Part shown: piece after piece, positions 41,080-50,034 of the stretch
Layout: the number at the start of each line of letters is the position of its first letter
How positions within the stretch are numbered: position 1 is the stretch's first letter
NCBI RefSeq assembly: GCF_900103125.1
Contig: NZ_FNJV01000002.1
Span: 186,001-250,000 of the forward strand
Length of the DNA: 64,000 nucleotides
Reading direction: 5' to 3'
From: Mucilaginibacter sp. OK268
GTDB lineage: Bacteria; Bacteroidota; Bacteroidia; Sphingobacteriales; Sphingobacteriaceae
The notes under the pieces: generated by a model
The model's database searches: none
The model's input: the letters and a program-made list of their open reading frames with translations, nothing else
What the model was told of the DNA's origin: nothing
Position numbers and translations under genes: made by a program

Positions 41080-43203
41080 ATGGGCATTTTAGCTATAATA
41101 GAAGAAACTAACTGGGTAAGTACTTACCCTGATCAAAACGGAGGCGAGATTGATACTGCCGATGTATTGATATCCATTATTGATACCACGACGGGGCAAT
41201 ATACCAATGGCAATAATTGCGTGGTAACCTACCAGGTCAACACAGATGGCTATTCCAGTACCGAAACCGTTACTGTACCCGGTCAGTCCGTAAAAATATA
41301 TAGCGGGGTGCTGCGCGAAAGCCATTATAGTCCGCAAGGTGATCCCATTTCCAGTACTTATACCACTTTTTCGATAGTTTCCTTACAGCCGGGAGATGGT
41401 CCGCCGCCTACTAATCCGGGTGTGTGCGATCTGAAGATCAATTATGTTAATGTAGATAAACCCGAATCGGCCGTAGGTGCAGCCGACGCGCAGATCACCA
41501 TTAACGCGTCATCAAGCTATGCCCCTATACAGTACAGCAATAATTTCGGTGCATCCTGGCAGCTGTCACCCACTTTTACAGGCTTAAGCGGAGGACTGGT
41601 ACAACCCATGGTAAAAGACAGTAACCCATTAGGTTGCACAGCCCAGGCTTTTATTACCATACCAACCACATCCGGTTTATTGATCGATGATCCGTCAGTA
41701 AACCTGGGCGGAGGCAATATATCCCGTTGGAACGCGGCCTTTAATCCCATTGTATTTACCTATCAGCGTAAGGATTTTGGCATCATCAGCATCACACAAG
41801 ACAACGAAAAGGGGTACGCCAAAATAGCGGTAAATACTACGTTGCTTGATTCTAAAACGGGCAAATACAAAGTTGTTACCGGCGACAAGCTATATGTGAA
41901 TGCCGGCATATATCAGGGTGTATATGTAGTTGATAAAGCAGGTAACAATAACGAAATTACCATTACAACGCCCTTTAATGGCAATGCAGGTGGTTATATC
42001 AACATTAACAGTATGCGACCGTATTACAACGTAATTACGCGCATTACCTACCAGGATAAACTTAGTGGCAGGCAAAACACTATCACCGCCACCAACAGAC
42101 CAAACAATGAAGGGATTATTAAAGCCGACCTGTCGAACTTTTTGCAAAGTTTATTACGTCCGGTTGATAGTAGCGATTATACGCTGACCAATTTCAGGGA
42201 CGACAACCTGAGCGCCAGCTATCAGATTGAATATGCCGAGCATTATGATGACGGAACAACCGAAGGCTTCACATCGCCCTTTACCCTGCTACCCTATCCG
42301 TTTTACGTGATGTATGCCGCCAAACAACTGGGCGAGCGTTATGGTGGTAACCTGGCAGCTTATGTACCTTTTAAAACGATGAGCAACCCTACACTACTGG
42401 CCCGCTGGGTAACTGATTTTGCAGAGCCGGCTTACTCCATTAGTTATCCTTTTGACATTGGCTTCATTTATAGTGAAGATCTGCTGGGGCTACAGCTATA
42501 TGCAGAGCTTATTTTATTGGATATTAACCGTAACCCACTTGCCGGCGGGCAACAAACCAGTTACCTGCTTAATGAGGATGGTTCCTGGTTATTGAATGAA
42601 GATGGCAGTTCATTTATCATTGCCGATCAAACACAGATAAACACGCCTCTATCCGCTCAACTGGGGCTTAACCGCCTGCGCATTAGCGGCAGTTTCCCGC
42701 GTGAGGCTTTTTATATGAACCTTGCCCTTAAATACAATGACGATCAGAACATTCCCCATACCGTTACCCAAACCCAAACCATCAGGATAGATGATGCTGT
42801 TGATGATAATTCCGTTTACCTGCGCTGGATAGGATTAAGCGGAAGCTGGGAATACTATCGTTTTGTCTTTAATCAAGAGGTAAGTTTGGACGTACAGAAC
42901 GCCGTGATCATCAAGAATTTTGTAAGTGACTGGGAAAACCAGGAAGGTATTGAACAGGTGATCAGCAAAACAGCCGGGCAAAAAATGAAGGTAATGGCCG
43001 AGGATCTATCGGTTAATGATATCAAAGGTTTACAATCCATCAAATACTCGCCCAAGGTGCAGATGCTGCTGAACAAAAACCCTGTAAAATGGCAAACCAT
43101 CGTGATTAATACCGCTACTTACAGCGAGTATGAAACCCGCAACGGGCAGGCGCCATTCAGCGTAACGTTCAATATGCCGTCTATTAATATTCAAACGCAG
43201 TAG
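41080..43203 (+). CDS. Phage tail/baseplate-like structural protein with adhesin-like segment
   Basis: A 707-residue soluble protein. The N-terminal half is strand-rich; residues about 120-210 (PGVCDLKINYVNVDKPESAV, FSGLSGG-type turns, VKDSNPLGCTAQAFITIP) look like an immunoglobulin or SprB-type fold seen in Bacteroidetes adhesins. The C-terminal half contains two near-identical short repeats LLNEDGSWLLNEDGSSFII. It is followed by another large tail protein and the tape measure, so a tail-tip or baseplate role is the best guess. No enzyme motif. Confidence 0.7.
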   Translation: MGILAIIEETNWVSTYPDQNGGEIDTADVLISIIDTTTGQYTNGNNCVVTYQVNTDGYSSTETVTVPGQSVKIYSGVLRESHYSPQGDPISSTYTTFSIVSLQPGDGPPPTNPGVCDLKINYVNVDKPESAVGAADAQITINASSSYAPIQYSNNFGASWQLSPTFTGLSGGLVQPMVKDSNPLGCTAQAFITIPTTSGLLIDDPSVNLGGGNISRWNAAFNPIVFTYQRKDFGIISITQDNEKGYAKIAVNTTLLDSKTGKYKVVTGDKLYVNAGIYQGVYVVDKAGNNNEITITTPFNGNAGGYININSMRPYYNVITRITYQDKLSGRQNTITATNRPNNEGIIKADLSNFLQSLLRPVDSSDYTLTNFRDDNLSASYQIEYAEHYDDGTTEGFTSPFTLLPYPFYVMYAAKQLGERYGGNLAAYVPFKTMSNPTLLARWVTDFAEPAYSISYPFDIGFIYSEDLLGLQLYAELILLDINRNPLAGGQQTSYLLNEDGSWLLNEDGSSFIIADQTQINTPLSAQLGLNRLRISGSFPREAFYMNLALKYNDDQNIPHTVTQTQTIRIDDAVDDNSVYLRWIGLSGSWEYYRFVFNQEVSLDVQNAVIIKNFVSDWENQEGIEQVISKTAGQKMKVMAEDLSVNDIKGLQSIKYSPKVQMLLNKNPVKWQTIVINTATYSEYETRNGQAPFSVTFNMPSINIQTQ

Positions 43204-43206
43204 TGT

Positions 43207-43290
43207 AAGTTTTTAGTCGTAAGTCATGAGTTCTGAGACTTGATTTTATGACGACGACTTCGTACTTAAGACTCCCGACTTTATACTTAA
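43207..43290. repeat. Imperfect inverted word repeat (AAGTCGTAAGTC)
   Basis: Left words GTAAGTT, AGTCGTAAGTCATGAG and right words GACGACTTCGTACTTAAGAC, CGACTTTATACTTAAC are roughly complementary. It spans the whole spacer. Confidence 0.6.
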
Positions 43291-43291
43291 C

Positions 43292-45343
43292 ATGAACCAG
43301 ATACAACTATACCTCAACAATCAACTGGTCGACCTTAGTGACGACAGCCCCATTGCGCTCACCTTCCAGATCAATAACCTGGCAGAGGTGAAGAACCAAC
43401 AGGGCAATACCAGCAATCAGTTTAAGCTGCCCTTAACACAGCGCAACCGGCAGATCCTGGGCTTCCCGGATGATGTGTTGTTTACCACTAACCTGCCCTA
43501 TGATAATTACGAAGCCAGGATCATACAGGATGGACTGGAGATCGTTCCATCGGCTATCGCTCAGCTTAATCTCATTGAGCAGGATACCGCCAGCGTCACA
43601 GTGCTCAGTGGCAATGTTGATTTCTTCGACGTGCTGGACGTAAAAATCTATGACATGGGCGATAACACTACCGATATAGGTAAACAGAATGCTTTTGTGC
43701 CTTATCAGCATACATGGGATCTGAATAAGGTTGCTCATTCGCAAAACAACACCAGCGGTTATATATGGCCTGTGGTTGATTACGGCCGGATAGCTACTGA
43801 TTTTTTAAATAACCCTCAAATTGATGTACGCTACCAGCGACCAGGCTTTTTCCTGAAAACAGCTATCGAACTGTTTGCGCAAACAGCAGGGTACAAGATT
43901 GATCAAAGTTCGTTTCTGCTCAAACAACCCATGTATGATAAATTGATCGTGCAGTTTGCCAATGACAATTTTGAGCACGGTACCGATTATCAAAACTCTG
44001 CAACTCTTGGCGTAAATGCGTCATTAGGCGATGCGCTGAATGTATCGCATCCCGGGGTTCAGAACAATATAGGCACAGTTGTTTTTAAAAACGTGATCAA
44101 CAGTGATCAAAATTACCAGGCATCGGCCGGCAGATATGTCGCAAAGGCGGTGACTAAAGTTACCATTACGGTAAAAATACCTTCCTTTTATTTCTACGGC
44201 AAGTTTGTTGGCGATTATGCCTCCAACTTAGATATCAATATCATTTATACCGATCCTTCAAATGGTGAGCTAAAGTTGGCTAGCCATAATTTCGATCTGA
44301 AAAATAATATCGTTATTGATAAGCAATCGGGCTTTTTTAATCTCTTCGCTTATAAAAATACCACGGATCCCGTAACCCTCTCCACCGATGCGGAGTTACC
44401 TATAGGCGGGCAGCTGCATGTAGGGTATGAATTTAAAGGCTACACCGGCTCGCGGTTTAGTATGCCCGGCGGTACAGAGCTAACTATTAAGGCTGATAAT
44501 CAGGACGTATTATTCGGTCAGGATATCCAGTGCGAGCGCATTTTCCCGGATATTACCCAAAAAGATTTGTTGAAAGATGCCCTGCAGCGTTTTGGCATTA
44601 TTTGCCAAACCAATAATACCACGCGCACGGTTACTTTTTCGTCCTTCCGCGATATTGTGAATAATATACCCGTGGCCACAAACTGGACAAGCAAATGTGT
44701 TGATCAGGGCAAAACCGTTTCCTTTCAGCTGGGTAACTACGCCCAGGTAAACACCATAACCTATAAGGAGGATGACGCCATTTTACCCAAAAACTTCGGC
44801 AACTCGCAGATCAATGTGGCCGATAAAACCCTGCCTTTAACCACCGCCCTGTTCGAGAGCCAGTTTGCTCCTACCCTTAACCGATCCTACATTGGCGGTA
44901 ACATGGCGCAGATATTAAAGATAGATACCACACAGGATGCCGATGCTGTTGATTTCAGCATCAATACGCAACCGCGTTTGCTGATAGATCAAAAGATCGA
45001 CCTGCGCCAGCAAAACGGTGCGCCATCAGTTACCTTTACCGATGGGCTTAACCACATTATGGTGAATGATATCATATCTGTGCCCTATTTTTATAAACCG
45101 GGCGGCGAATTCAGCTTACTGTGGGAAGATCTGCGAATAGCCTATTACCCCGAACTGGAAAAGATACTGCGGCAAACCAAAAAGATAGTACGTTACTTTC
45201 TGCTCAGCCCGCGCGATATCCTGGAACTTAACCTGCTTATTCCCGTTTACCTGGAGCAGGATGGCTGTTATTACTATATCAACAAAATTGACAGCTGGCG
45301 CAGCGGGCAGCCTACTAAGGTAGAGTTGGTGAAGCTGGGTTAA
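43292..45343 (+). CDS. Phage tail (baseplate/hub-like) protein
   Basis: A 683-residue protein opening MNQIQLYLNNQLVDLSDDSP and with ITFQINNLAEVKNQQGNTSN then QFKLPLTQRNRQILGF, a start typical of large tail proteins in Bacteroidetes prophages. Strand-rich throughout; no peptidase or lysozyme motif. It lies directly before the tape-measure region and probably forms part of the tail tip/hub. Its stop codon overlaps by 4 bp the stop of a minus-strand mini-gene. Confidence 0.75.
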   Translation: MNQIQLYLNNQLVDLSDDSPIALTFQINNLAEVKNQQGNTSNQFKLPLTQRNRQILGFPDDVLFTTNLPYDNYEARIIQDGLEIVPSAIAQLNLIEQDTASVTVLSGNVDFFDVLDVKIYDMGDNTTDIGKQNAFVPYQHTWDLNKVAHSQNNTSGYIWPVVDYGRIATDFLNNPQIDVRYQRPGFFLKTAIELFAQTAGYKIDQSSFLLKQPMYDKLIVQFANDNFEHGTDYQNSATLGVNASLGDALNVSHPGVQNNIGTVVFKNVINSDQNYQASAGRYVAKAVTKVTITVKIPSFYFYGKFVGDYASNLDINIIYTDPSNGELKLASHNFDLKNNIVIDKQSGFFNLFAYKNTTDPVTLSTDAELPIGGQLHVGYEFKGYTGSRFSMPGGTELTIKADNQDVLFGQDIQCERIFPDITQKDLLKDALQRFGIICQTNNTTRTVTFSSFRDIVNNIPVATNWTSKCVDQGKTVSFQLGNYAQVNTITYKEDDAILPKNFGNSQINVADKTLPLTTALFESQFAPTLNRSYIGGNMAQILKIDTTQDADAVDFSINTQPRLLIDQKIDLRQQNGAPSVTFTDGLNHIMVNDIISVPYFYKPGGEFSLLWEDLRIAYYPELEKILRQTKKIVRYFLLSPRDILELNLLIPVYLEQDGCYYYINKIDSWRSGQPTKVELVKLG

Positions 45344-45519
45344 GAGAACATGCCGTGTGTTATCTCCTCAATCGAGTCATTTCCGTAAAAAAACATAGTG
45401 AACATGCTCAGATGATCCTGGGTAATAACCAATATATCCTCACGTTTAATGTGATTTTCATTGATAAAGCGGGTAAGGCGTTCATGGCTACTAAAGTAAT
45501 CGGATTTTAAAACGATCAT
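45340..45519 (-). CDS. Minus-strand mini-gene A (59 aa), paralogue of 46626-46769
   Basis: Translation of the minus strand from ATG 45519: MIVLKSDYFSSHERLTRFIN, ENHIKREDILVITQDHLSMF, TMFFYGNDSIEEITHGMFS. The second mini-gene at 46626-46769 shares 'hILKS..F..HE.L..F[IV]NE..I[KR][RK]EDIL[VI]IT', so this is a real family with a beta-alpha-beta layout. It faces against the tail genes and overlaps the preceding stop. Function unknown; it could be cargo, an anti-phage or regulatory protein. Confidence 0.75.
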   Translation of the reverse strand: MIVLKSDYFSSHERLTRFINENHIKREDILVITQDHLSMFTMFFYGNDSIEEITHGMFS

Positions 45520-45705
45520 ATGGCTAATTTTTCAATAGGATGATGAACCCGGTATTTTGTTACAGGTTTTGGCCTGGGGTATTCGATCTTATCACTGCAA
45601 TATTATCCACAACTTTAATTATTATTTGCAATTCATTATTCTATTGTTTATTTTTACTAAAATAATTAGCAAACAAGATTAATAAAACCTAAGCCGTTTT
45701 AAAGC

Positions 45706-46278
45706 ATGAAAATTTCCAACTTACTTCTACTTTCACTTATTATTGCTGGATGTAATTCGGCACCAGAAAATAAAATAACGGATAACCGACCGGCTACGCA
45801 ACTGGCATTAATTAAAAAGTTCAATACGGCTGATTCTCTTTATTTTTATGAGTCAAACGATATAAAAAAGACCGAGGCGCTTGAAAACGGGAAAACTGAA
45901 TTAATAAAATTTATTACAGATAGCCTGCACGATGATGTTAAGCAATGGCCTGCCGTTGTTCATGAAATTTCTGTTGACAAATTGCTCGATTATATTGATG
46001 TTACTTTAAATATTTCAAAAAAGATGGGTAAATATGAAGATCCATCTGAATTCAAAGTTATCATACTCCATTCAAAAGTATCAATGAGCGACACTACGGT
46101 TAAAAATCAGTTAAAAAAGTTATTAACCGGCGACCAGATTTTTGTAAATGGTTCATTTGAAAAAGATGATATAGTAGGTGATATTAATTTTCACGGCAAT
46201 AATTACGATGACAGAGATATATTTTCGTCACCCGAACTTAATTTTAAGATTAAAAGTATAACTAAACAAACGAAGTAA
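45706..46278 (+). CDS. Phage-inserted lipoprotein (190 aa)
   Basis: A lipoprotein signal with lipobox IAGC (Cys16), Asn/Asp-rich linker, then a mainly helical-plus-strand domain (FNTADSLYFYESNDIKKTEA, VVHEISVDKLLDYIDVTLNI). Markedly AT-rich compared with the flanking tail genes, and no structural protein resemblance. Likely a 'moron' cargo gene (for example superinfection exclusion), but that is inference. Confidence 0.75.
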   Translation: MKISNLLLLSLIIAGCNSAPENKITDNRPATQLALIKKFNTADSLYFYESNDIKKTEALENGKTELIKFITDSLHDDVKQWPAVVHEISVDKLLDYIDVTLNISKKMGKYEDPSEFKVIILHSKVSMSDTTVKNQLKKLLTGDQIFVNGSFEKDDIVGDINFHGNNYDDRDIFSSPELNFKIKSITKQTK

Positions 46279-46625
46279 TAAATCGAAGATTTATAATACA
46301 ACTAAATACATTAGAATGATTTTTCGCAAATACGAATATGCCAAATAGCATTTTTTACATAATAGAATAAAGTGGCCTCCTACTGGCGCACGCCTGTCGT
46401 GAGTGTATCTAATGAATAGATTTAGCCCGGATATTGAAAACACACGCGACATACCTGCGTCAGCTAAGGTTGTTTCTTGTAAGCCAGCTACCTGTGACTA
46501 TTAGACAACACGAGTCCACTTAGTCCGCTTTATATACCTCGTGTCATTGTGCATTTTACATTATGCTGATAGGCACATGTTCAATATTATATTGATACTC
46601 GTTGCAAATACGCTTTACACTTCAG
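46279..46625. other. Spacer with phage palindrome and no convincing gene
   Basis: Contains the ATGCCAAATAGCAT palindrome (46338) and an otherwise unstructured stretch (AGTGGCCTCCTACTGGCGCA ...). A 55-codon minus-strand frame crosses the palindrome but has no support. May be the upstream region of the tape-measure transcription unit. Confidence 0.5.
46338..46351. promoter_or_regulatory. Phage palindrome ATGCCAAATAGCAT (tape-measure unit)
   Basis: Followed by TTTTTTACATAATAG, which matches the downstream context of the 37911 copy (TTTTTAACATAACA). It is 450 bp upstream of the tape-measure start, the longest distance in the set. Confidence 0.7.
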
Positions 46626-46769
46626 TTACTTTTCAGCATAATAAAACAAGAAGAATCCATATTCTTTCATCGTTATAATTAAAATGTCTTCCTTTCTAAT
46701 TCCTTGCTCGTTTACAAAAACTGCTAAGCTCTCATGTTCTCTAAAACTTTTTGATTTCAAAATTTTCAT
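46626..46769 (-). CDS. Minus-strand mini-gene B (47 aa), paralogue of 45340-45519
   Basis: From ATG 46769: MKILKSKSFREHESLAVFVN, EQGIRKEDILIITMKEYGFF, LFYYAEK. It aligns with mini-gene A over its whole length. It lies just before the tape-measure start and faces away from it, so its promoter region overlaps that gene's leader. Function unknown. Confidence 0.72.
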   Translation of the reverse strand: MKILKSKSFREHESLAVFVNEQGIRKEDILIITMKEYGFFLFYYAEK

Positions 46770-46801
46770 ATCCAATCAATTTACTATTTAAATCTATACA
46801 A

Positions 46802-49111
46802 ATGGCAGATGACAACAAAATTTCCATCGATGTTACCGTAACAGGCGATGGACAAAAACAAATAGATAGCTACGTTAGATCATTTGATAGTCTACGAAAT
46901 TCAATAAATAGCCTTTCACAGCCATTTAATTCGTTTTCAAACAATCTAAATAACTTAGATAGAAATTTGTCTAAGTACACCGAATCGCTAACTAAACTTA
47001 ATACCAAAAATCAGGAATTTATATCCACCGGAGATAAGGTTGATGAAAAAGTTTCAAAAGCCTCTAATTCTTTCGCATCGTGGCTAAGTGTAATTAATCT
47101 TTTTGTAGATGTAATTAAAGGATGGCAGGTTGCTTTAACTGGTGGCTTGTCCATCGTAGTTGCTTTCCTTCCCGAAATTATAAATTTTGCAAAAGCATTA
47201 TTTATGGGAAAAGACGCCACGAATGCAATGGCTCTAAACTTTAAAAACCTAAACGATGTAATGAAGGATTCCAACAAAGAGGCATCCTCAGAAATTACCA
47301 GGTTACAAATTTTATATAAATCAGCTACAGATGTAAATAACGGCTATAGTGATAGAATTAAAAGCGTAAAAGAGCTCAAAAAAGAATTTCCTGAACATCT
47401 TAAAGCTATAAGTGATGAAAGTATTTTGAACGGTAATGCTAAAAAAAGTTATGATGAACTTACTAAATCAATATTTGAAAATGCAAGAGCAAGAGCCGCC
47501 GAAGCTAAAATAGAGAAGCTTAGCGCACAAATATTAGATCTTGATTTAAAAAAAGAAAAGATAAATAATGCAAAAGCTCATGAATTAGCAAACACAGGCA
47601 CAGTATCCGACAATTTTTCGGCACAAGGTGGCGGCAGAGGTGCAACATTTGGTTCACTTAGGAAAGCTATAAAAGATAGAGCAAATCTTGCACAGGCCCA
47701 AGCAGACCAAGATAAGAAAATACTAAAAGATCAAATTGATTTCCTTGTGAAATTTGCTGGAGGCAATAACAAAATTGCAAAAATGATGGCTCAGGATAAT
47801 AATACGGAAATAGCAACTCCTACGAAACTTAAAAAAGCCAGCGTTAAAAAAACTACCCAAACCCGCAGCTCCGATTTACTCGAAGCCAAATCCATCACTT
47901 TTGCCAAACAAATTGAACTGGATAAGCAACATTATGATATCGAATTGTCTTTATTAAATGATCAGTTGAGTAAGAAACTGATCAGCCAGGATGATTATAA
48001 TAAACAAGCCGAACAATTACAGGAAAAATTCCACCTGGCCATTGGTGATAAGATACAATTTTTTAATAAAAATGATTTTGACGAAGCCAAAAAGCACATG
48101 CAGGACATGATTGAGCATAATGATGTAATGGCCAAGGACCAAAAAAACGTTGATAAAGCCATCCTCCCTGGTCAAAAACTGGATGCCGAGAAACAGCTGA
48201 TCACAGATAAGTACAACTATGAAATAAAACTGGCTGCAGGCAATGCCGATAAGATCAAAGAGCTGGAAATTCAAAAACAAGAGGCTATTACTCAATTAAC
48301 CAAACAATATGAGCAACAACGTAATGAATTTATTCAACAAACGGCACAACAGGTTTCCAACGCAGCGTTTTCAATCCTTCAAAATAATATCAAAAACCAA
48401 AGCGATGCCAAAATAAAGGGCCTGGAAAAAGACAAAGCCGCCGAACTAAGCAATAAAAGCTTGACCAGCACCCAACGCCAGGCCATCGAAGCCAAGTACC
48501 AAAAACAGGAAGCCGCCGAAAAGGTAAAAGCCTTTAAATCAGAACAAAAGGCATCCATATTACAGGCGGTTATCAATGGTGCATTGGCGGTTACCAAGGC
48601 AACTTCGCAAACAGGCATCCTGGCCCCTTTTGTTATTCCGGGCATTATTGCTGCAACAGCTATACAGGTAGCCACCATTGCTGTCCAAAAACCGCCGCAA
48701 TATGCCAAAGGCGGTCTGCATTACCAATCGGACGGGCGCGGTGCCCTGCTACCCGGCTATAGTCGTAACGATAATACCAATGCCTACCTGCGTTCGGGCG
48801 AAGCTATTGTGGTATCCGAAGCCATGCGCAATCCCTGGGCACGCAACCTGGTGAGCGCCATCAACGTGGCACACGGCGGCAGGGATTTCTCGATGCCCAA
48901 TACCAGTCGCGGTTATGCCATAGGCGGTATATTTACCGATGGCGGCAATGCCAACCGCTATTACAACCAGCCGGTTAATGATGTAAAAGAGCTCGCCAAC
49001 ACCCTGGCCTACCAGATGATTAATAACTTCCCTCCTGTTTATGTAGATGTTAAAGACATCAACAACCAGCAAAACATTCTGGCCCAAACGGTGAACAGGG
49101 TAAATCTGTAA
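46802..49111 (+). CDS. Phage tail tape measure protein
   Basis: Start at ATG 46802 (MADDNKISIDVTVTGDGQKQ), 769 residues. Long helical and coiled-coil stretches are interrupted by hydrophobic helices (residues about 95-125, WQVALTGGLSIVVAFLPEII, and about 620-650, LAPFVIPGIIAATAIQVATI), and the C-terminus contains YAKGGLHYQSDGRGALLPGY and LRSGEAIVVSEAMRNPWARN, a tail typical of Bacteroidetes phages. It sets tail length. Codon use and base composition shift from AT-rich before about 47830 to GC-richer after, suggesting a mosaic junction. Confidence 0.92.
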   Translation: MADDNKISIDVTVTGDGQKQIDSYVRSFDSLRNSINSLSQPFNSFSNNLNNLDRNLSKYTESLTKLNTKNQEFISTGDKVDEKVSKASNSFASWLSVINLFVDVIKGWQVALTGGLSIVVAFLPEIINFAKALFMGKDATNAMALNFKNLNDVMKDSNKEASSEITRLQILYKSATDVNNGYSDRIKSVKELKKEFPEHLKAISDESILNGNAKKSYDELTKSIFENARARAAEAKIEKLSAQILDLDLKKEKINNAKAHELANTGTVSDNFSAQGGGRGATFGSLRKAIKDRANLAQAQADQDKKILKDQIDFLVKFAGGNNKIAKMMAQDNNTEIATPTKLKKASVKKTTQTRSSDLLEAKSITFAKQIELDKQHYDIELSLLNDQLSKKLISQDDYNKQAEQLQEKFHLAIGDKIQFFNKNDFDEAKKHMQDMIEHNDVMAKDQKNVDKAILPGQKLDAEKQLITDKYNYEIKLAAGNADKIKELEIQKQEAITQLTKQYEQQRNEFIQQTAQQVSNAAFSILQNNIKNQSDAKIKGLEKDKAAELSNKSLTSTQRQAIEAKYQKQEAAEKVKAFKSEQKASILQAVINGALAVTKATSQTGILAPFVIPGIIAATAIQVATIAVQKPPQYAKGGLHYQSDGRGALLPGYSRNDNTNAYLRSGEAIVVSEAMRNPWARNLVSAINVAHGGRDFSMPNTSRGYAIGGIFTDGGNANRYYNQPVNDVKELANTLAYQMINNFPPVYVDVKDINNQQNILAQTVNRVNL

Positions 49112-49112
49112 G

Positions 49113-49143
49113 CCCCCTAATCCCCTGAAGGGGGTATTAGGAA
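49113..49143. repeat. CCCCTGAAGGGG-type repeat hairpin
   Basis: CCCCCTAATCCCCTGAAGGG and GGTATTAGG follow the tape-measure stop codon directly. The same word family occurs at 53600-53716 and 54994-55086. Confidence 0.75.
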
Positions 49144-49150
49144 GTTGGAT

Positions 49151-49444
49151 TTATTTGTATCTCCAAAAATCAGTTATACCAGTGTACTCATATTCGGCCT
49201 GATCTTTTGCATCGTCAATTGTTTCATGCCAGGTGTCGGCAAATTCTACCCAATCACTGTTACAATAAAATAAGTAGTATCCCTCTTCTGGTTTATATTG
49301 ACAAATGGCCAATCCATAAGCAGCATCTTGTAATTTACCATTCACAAAATGTTGGGTATTACCTGTAGGCGATGACAAATTAGTAACGGCATAACAAATT
49401 ACCCTGGCATTACCTATAAGATCAGGAATTTCAGTTTCAAACAT
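49151..49444 (-). CDS. Hypothetical protein on the minus strand of the phage cluster (97 aa)
   Basis: MFETEIPDLIGNARVICYAV, then GKLQDAAYGLAICQYKPEEG, YYLFYCNSDWVEFADTWHET ending EYTGITDFWRYK. Reads like a single globular domain with aromatic residues, similar in style to small immunity or anti-defence proteins. It is oriented against the structural genes, like the two mini-genes. Family not recognised. Confidence 0.72.
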   Translation of the reverse strand: MFETEIPDLIGNARVICYAVTNLSSPTGNTQHFVNGKLQDAAYGLAICQYKPEEGYYLFYCNSDWVEFADTWHETIDDAKDQAEYEYTGITDFWRYK

Positions 49445-49467
49445 CTATATAAAATTATCATTTAAAC

Positions 49468-49698
49468 ATGAACATCCAACTTGCCAACACCCTGTTTGAT
49501 GAAGGCGTATTTTCGGCCATGTACAAGGCTGGTTTCATCACTACCAAAATATTTACCTATCGCGAAATTTATCTGTGGGTAGATGCCCAGATGCAAACAC
49601 GCGGCATCAGCAAAAACCAAGCAGTACTGGAGGCAGAAGTCAAGTTCAGTAAAGATGAGCGTACCATTTGGCGGGCATTGAATTGCTTTTCAGAATAG
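49468..49698 (+). CDS. Hypothetical HTH-like phage protein (76 aa)
   Basis: Helical: MNIQLANTLFDEGVFSAMYK, AGFITTKIFTYREIYLWVDA, MQTRGISKNQAVLEAEVKFS and KDERTIWRALNCFSE. The last part resembles a helix-turn-helix (VKFSKDERTIWRAL). Small proteins with this 'R-E-I-Y ... K-x-x-A-V-x-x-x-E-x-K-x-S-x-x-T-I-x-R' look recur in Bacteroidetes phages. Possibly a regulator of the operon that follows. Confidence 0.7.
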   Translation: MNIQLANTLFDEGVFSAMYKAGFITTKIFTYREIYLWVDAQMQTRGISKNQAVLEAEVKFSKDERTIWRALNCFSE

Positions 49699-49749
49699 AT
49701 TAGGTGGCGAGTTGACCGTTGCGAGTAACTCACCTACTATACAGAATCT

Positions 49750-49930
49750 CCTACTGACAAACTACTGTCACCACGCTAATAAATAATTGTCCCGATATTT
49801 GAATATCAATTAGTCTGAACCATGACTCTTAGGATCATAAGATTGCCTTGATTCCAATTGCAATGATCCCTCAATCCTAAAATCAGGAAAATCAAGGTTC
49901 AGCCACCCACCGACAAAACACTGTCACCAC
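49750..49930. repeat. Two 25-bp direct repeats containing TGACA-N6-TGTCA
   Basis: Copies at 49750-49774 and 49906-49930 agree at 21 of 25 bases; each has the dyad TGACA/CGACA ... TGTCA followed by CCAC. Between them lies an imperfect inverted pair GTCTGAACCATGA / AAGGTTCAG. Possible regulatory sites in the leader of the head operon. Confidence 0.7.
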
Positions 49931-49961
49931 CAAAATAAAAACTAATCACGACCTTTGATTT

Positions 49962-49975
49962 ATGCCAATCGGCAT
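49962..49975. promoter_or_regulatory. Phage palindrome ATGCCAATCGGCAT (protease/capsid unit)
   Basis: Perfect dyad in a 456-bp gene-free spacer, 180 bp upstream of the protease gene, preceded by ACCTTTGATTT and followed by ATTAAACACAGG. Confidence 0.75.
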
Positions 49976-50034
49976 ATTAAACACAGGAGCAATCCTGCTT
50001 CATATTTAATAGCCGGCACAACTTCAAAAGCTCC

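Noticed and set aside
46300..46480. 55-codon minus-strand frame crossing the 46338 palindrome
   Set aside because: Composition does not look like protein and the palindrome is better explained as a regulatory site.
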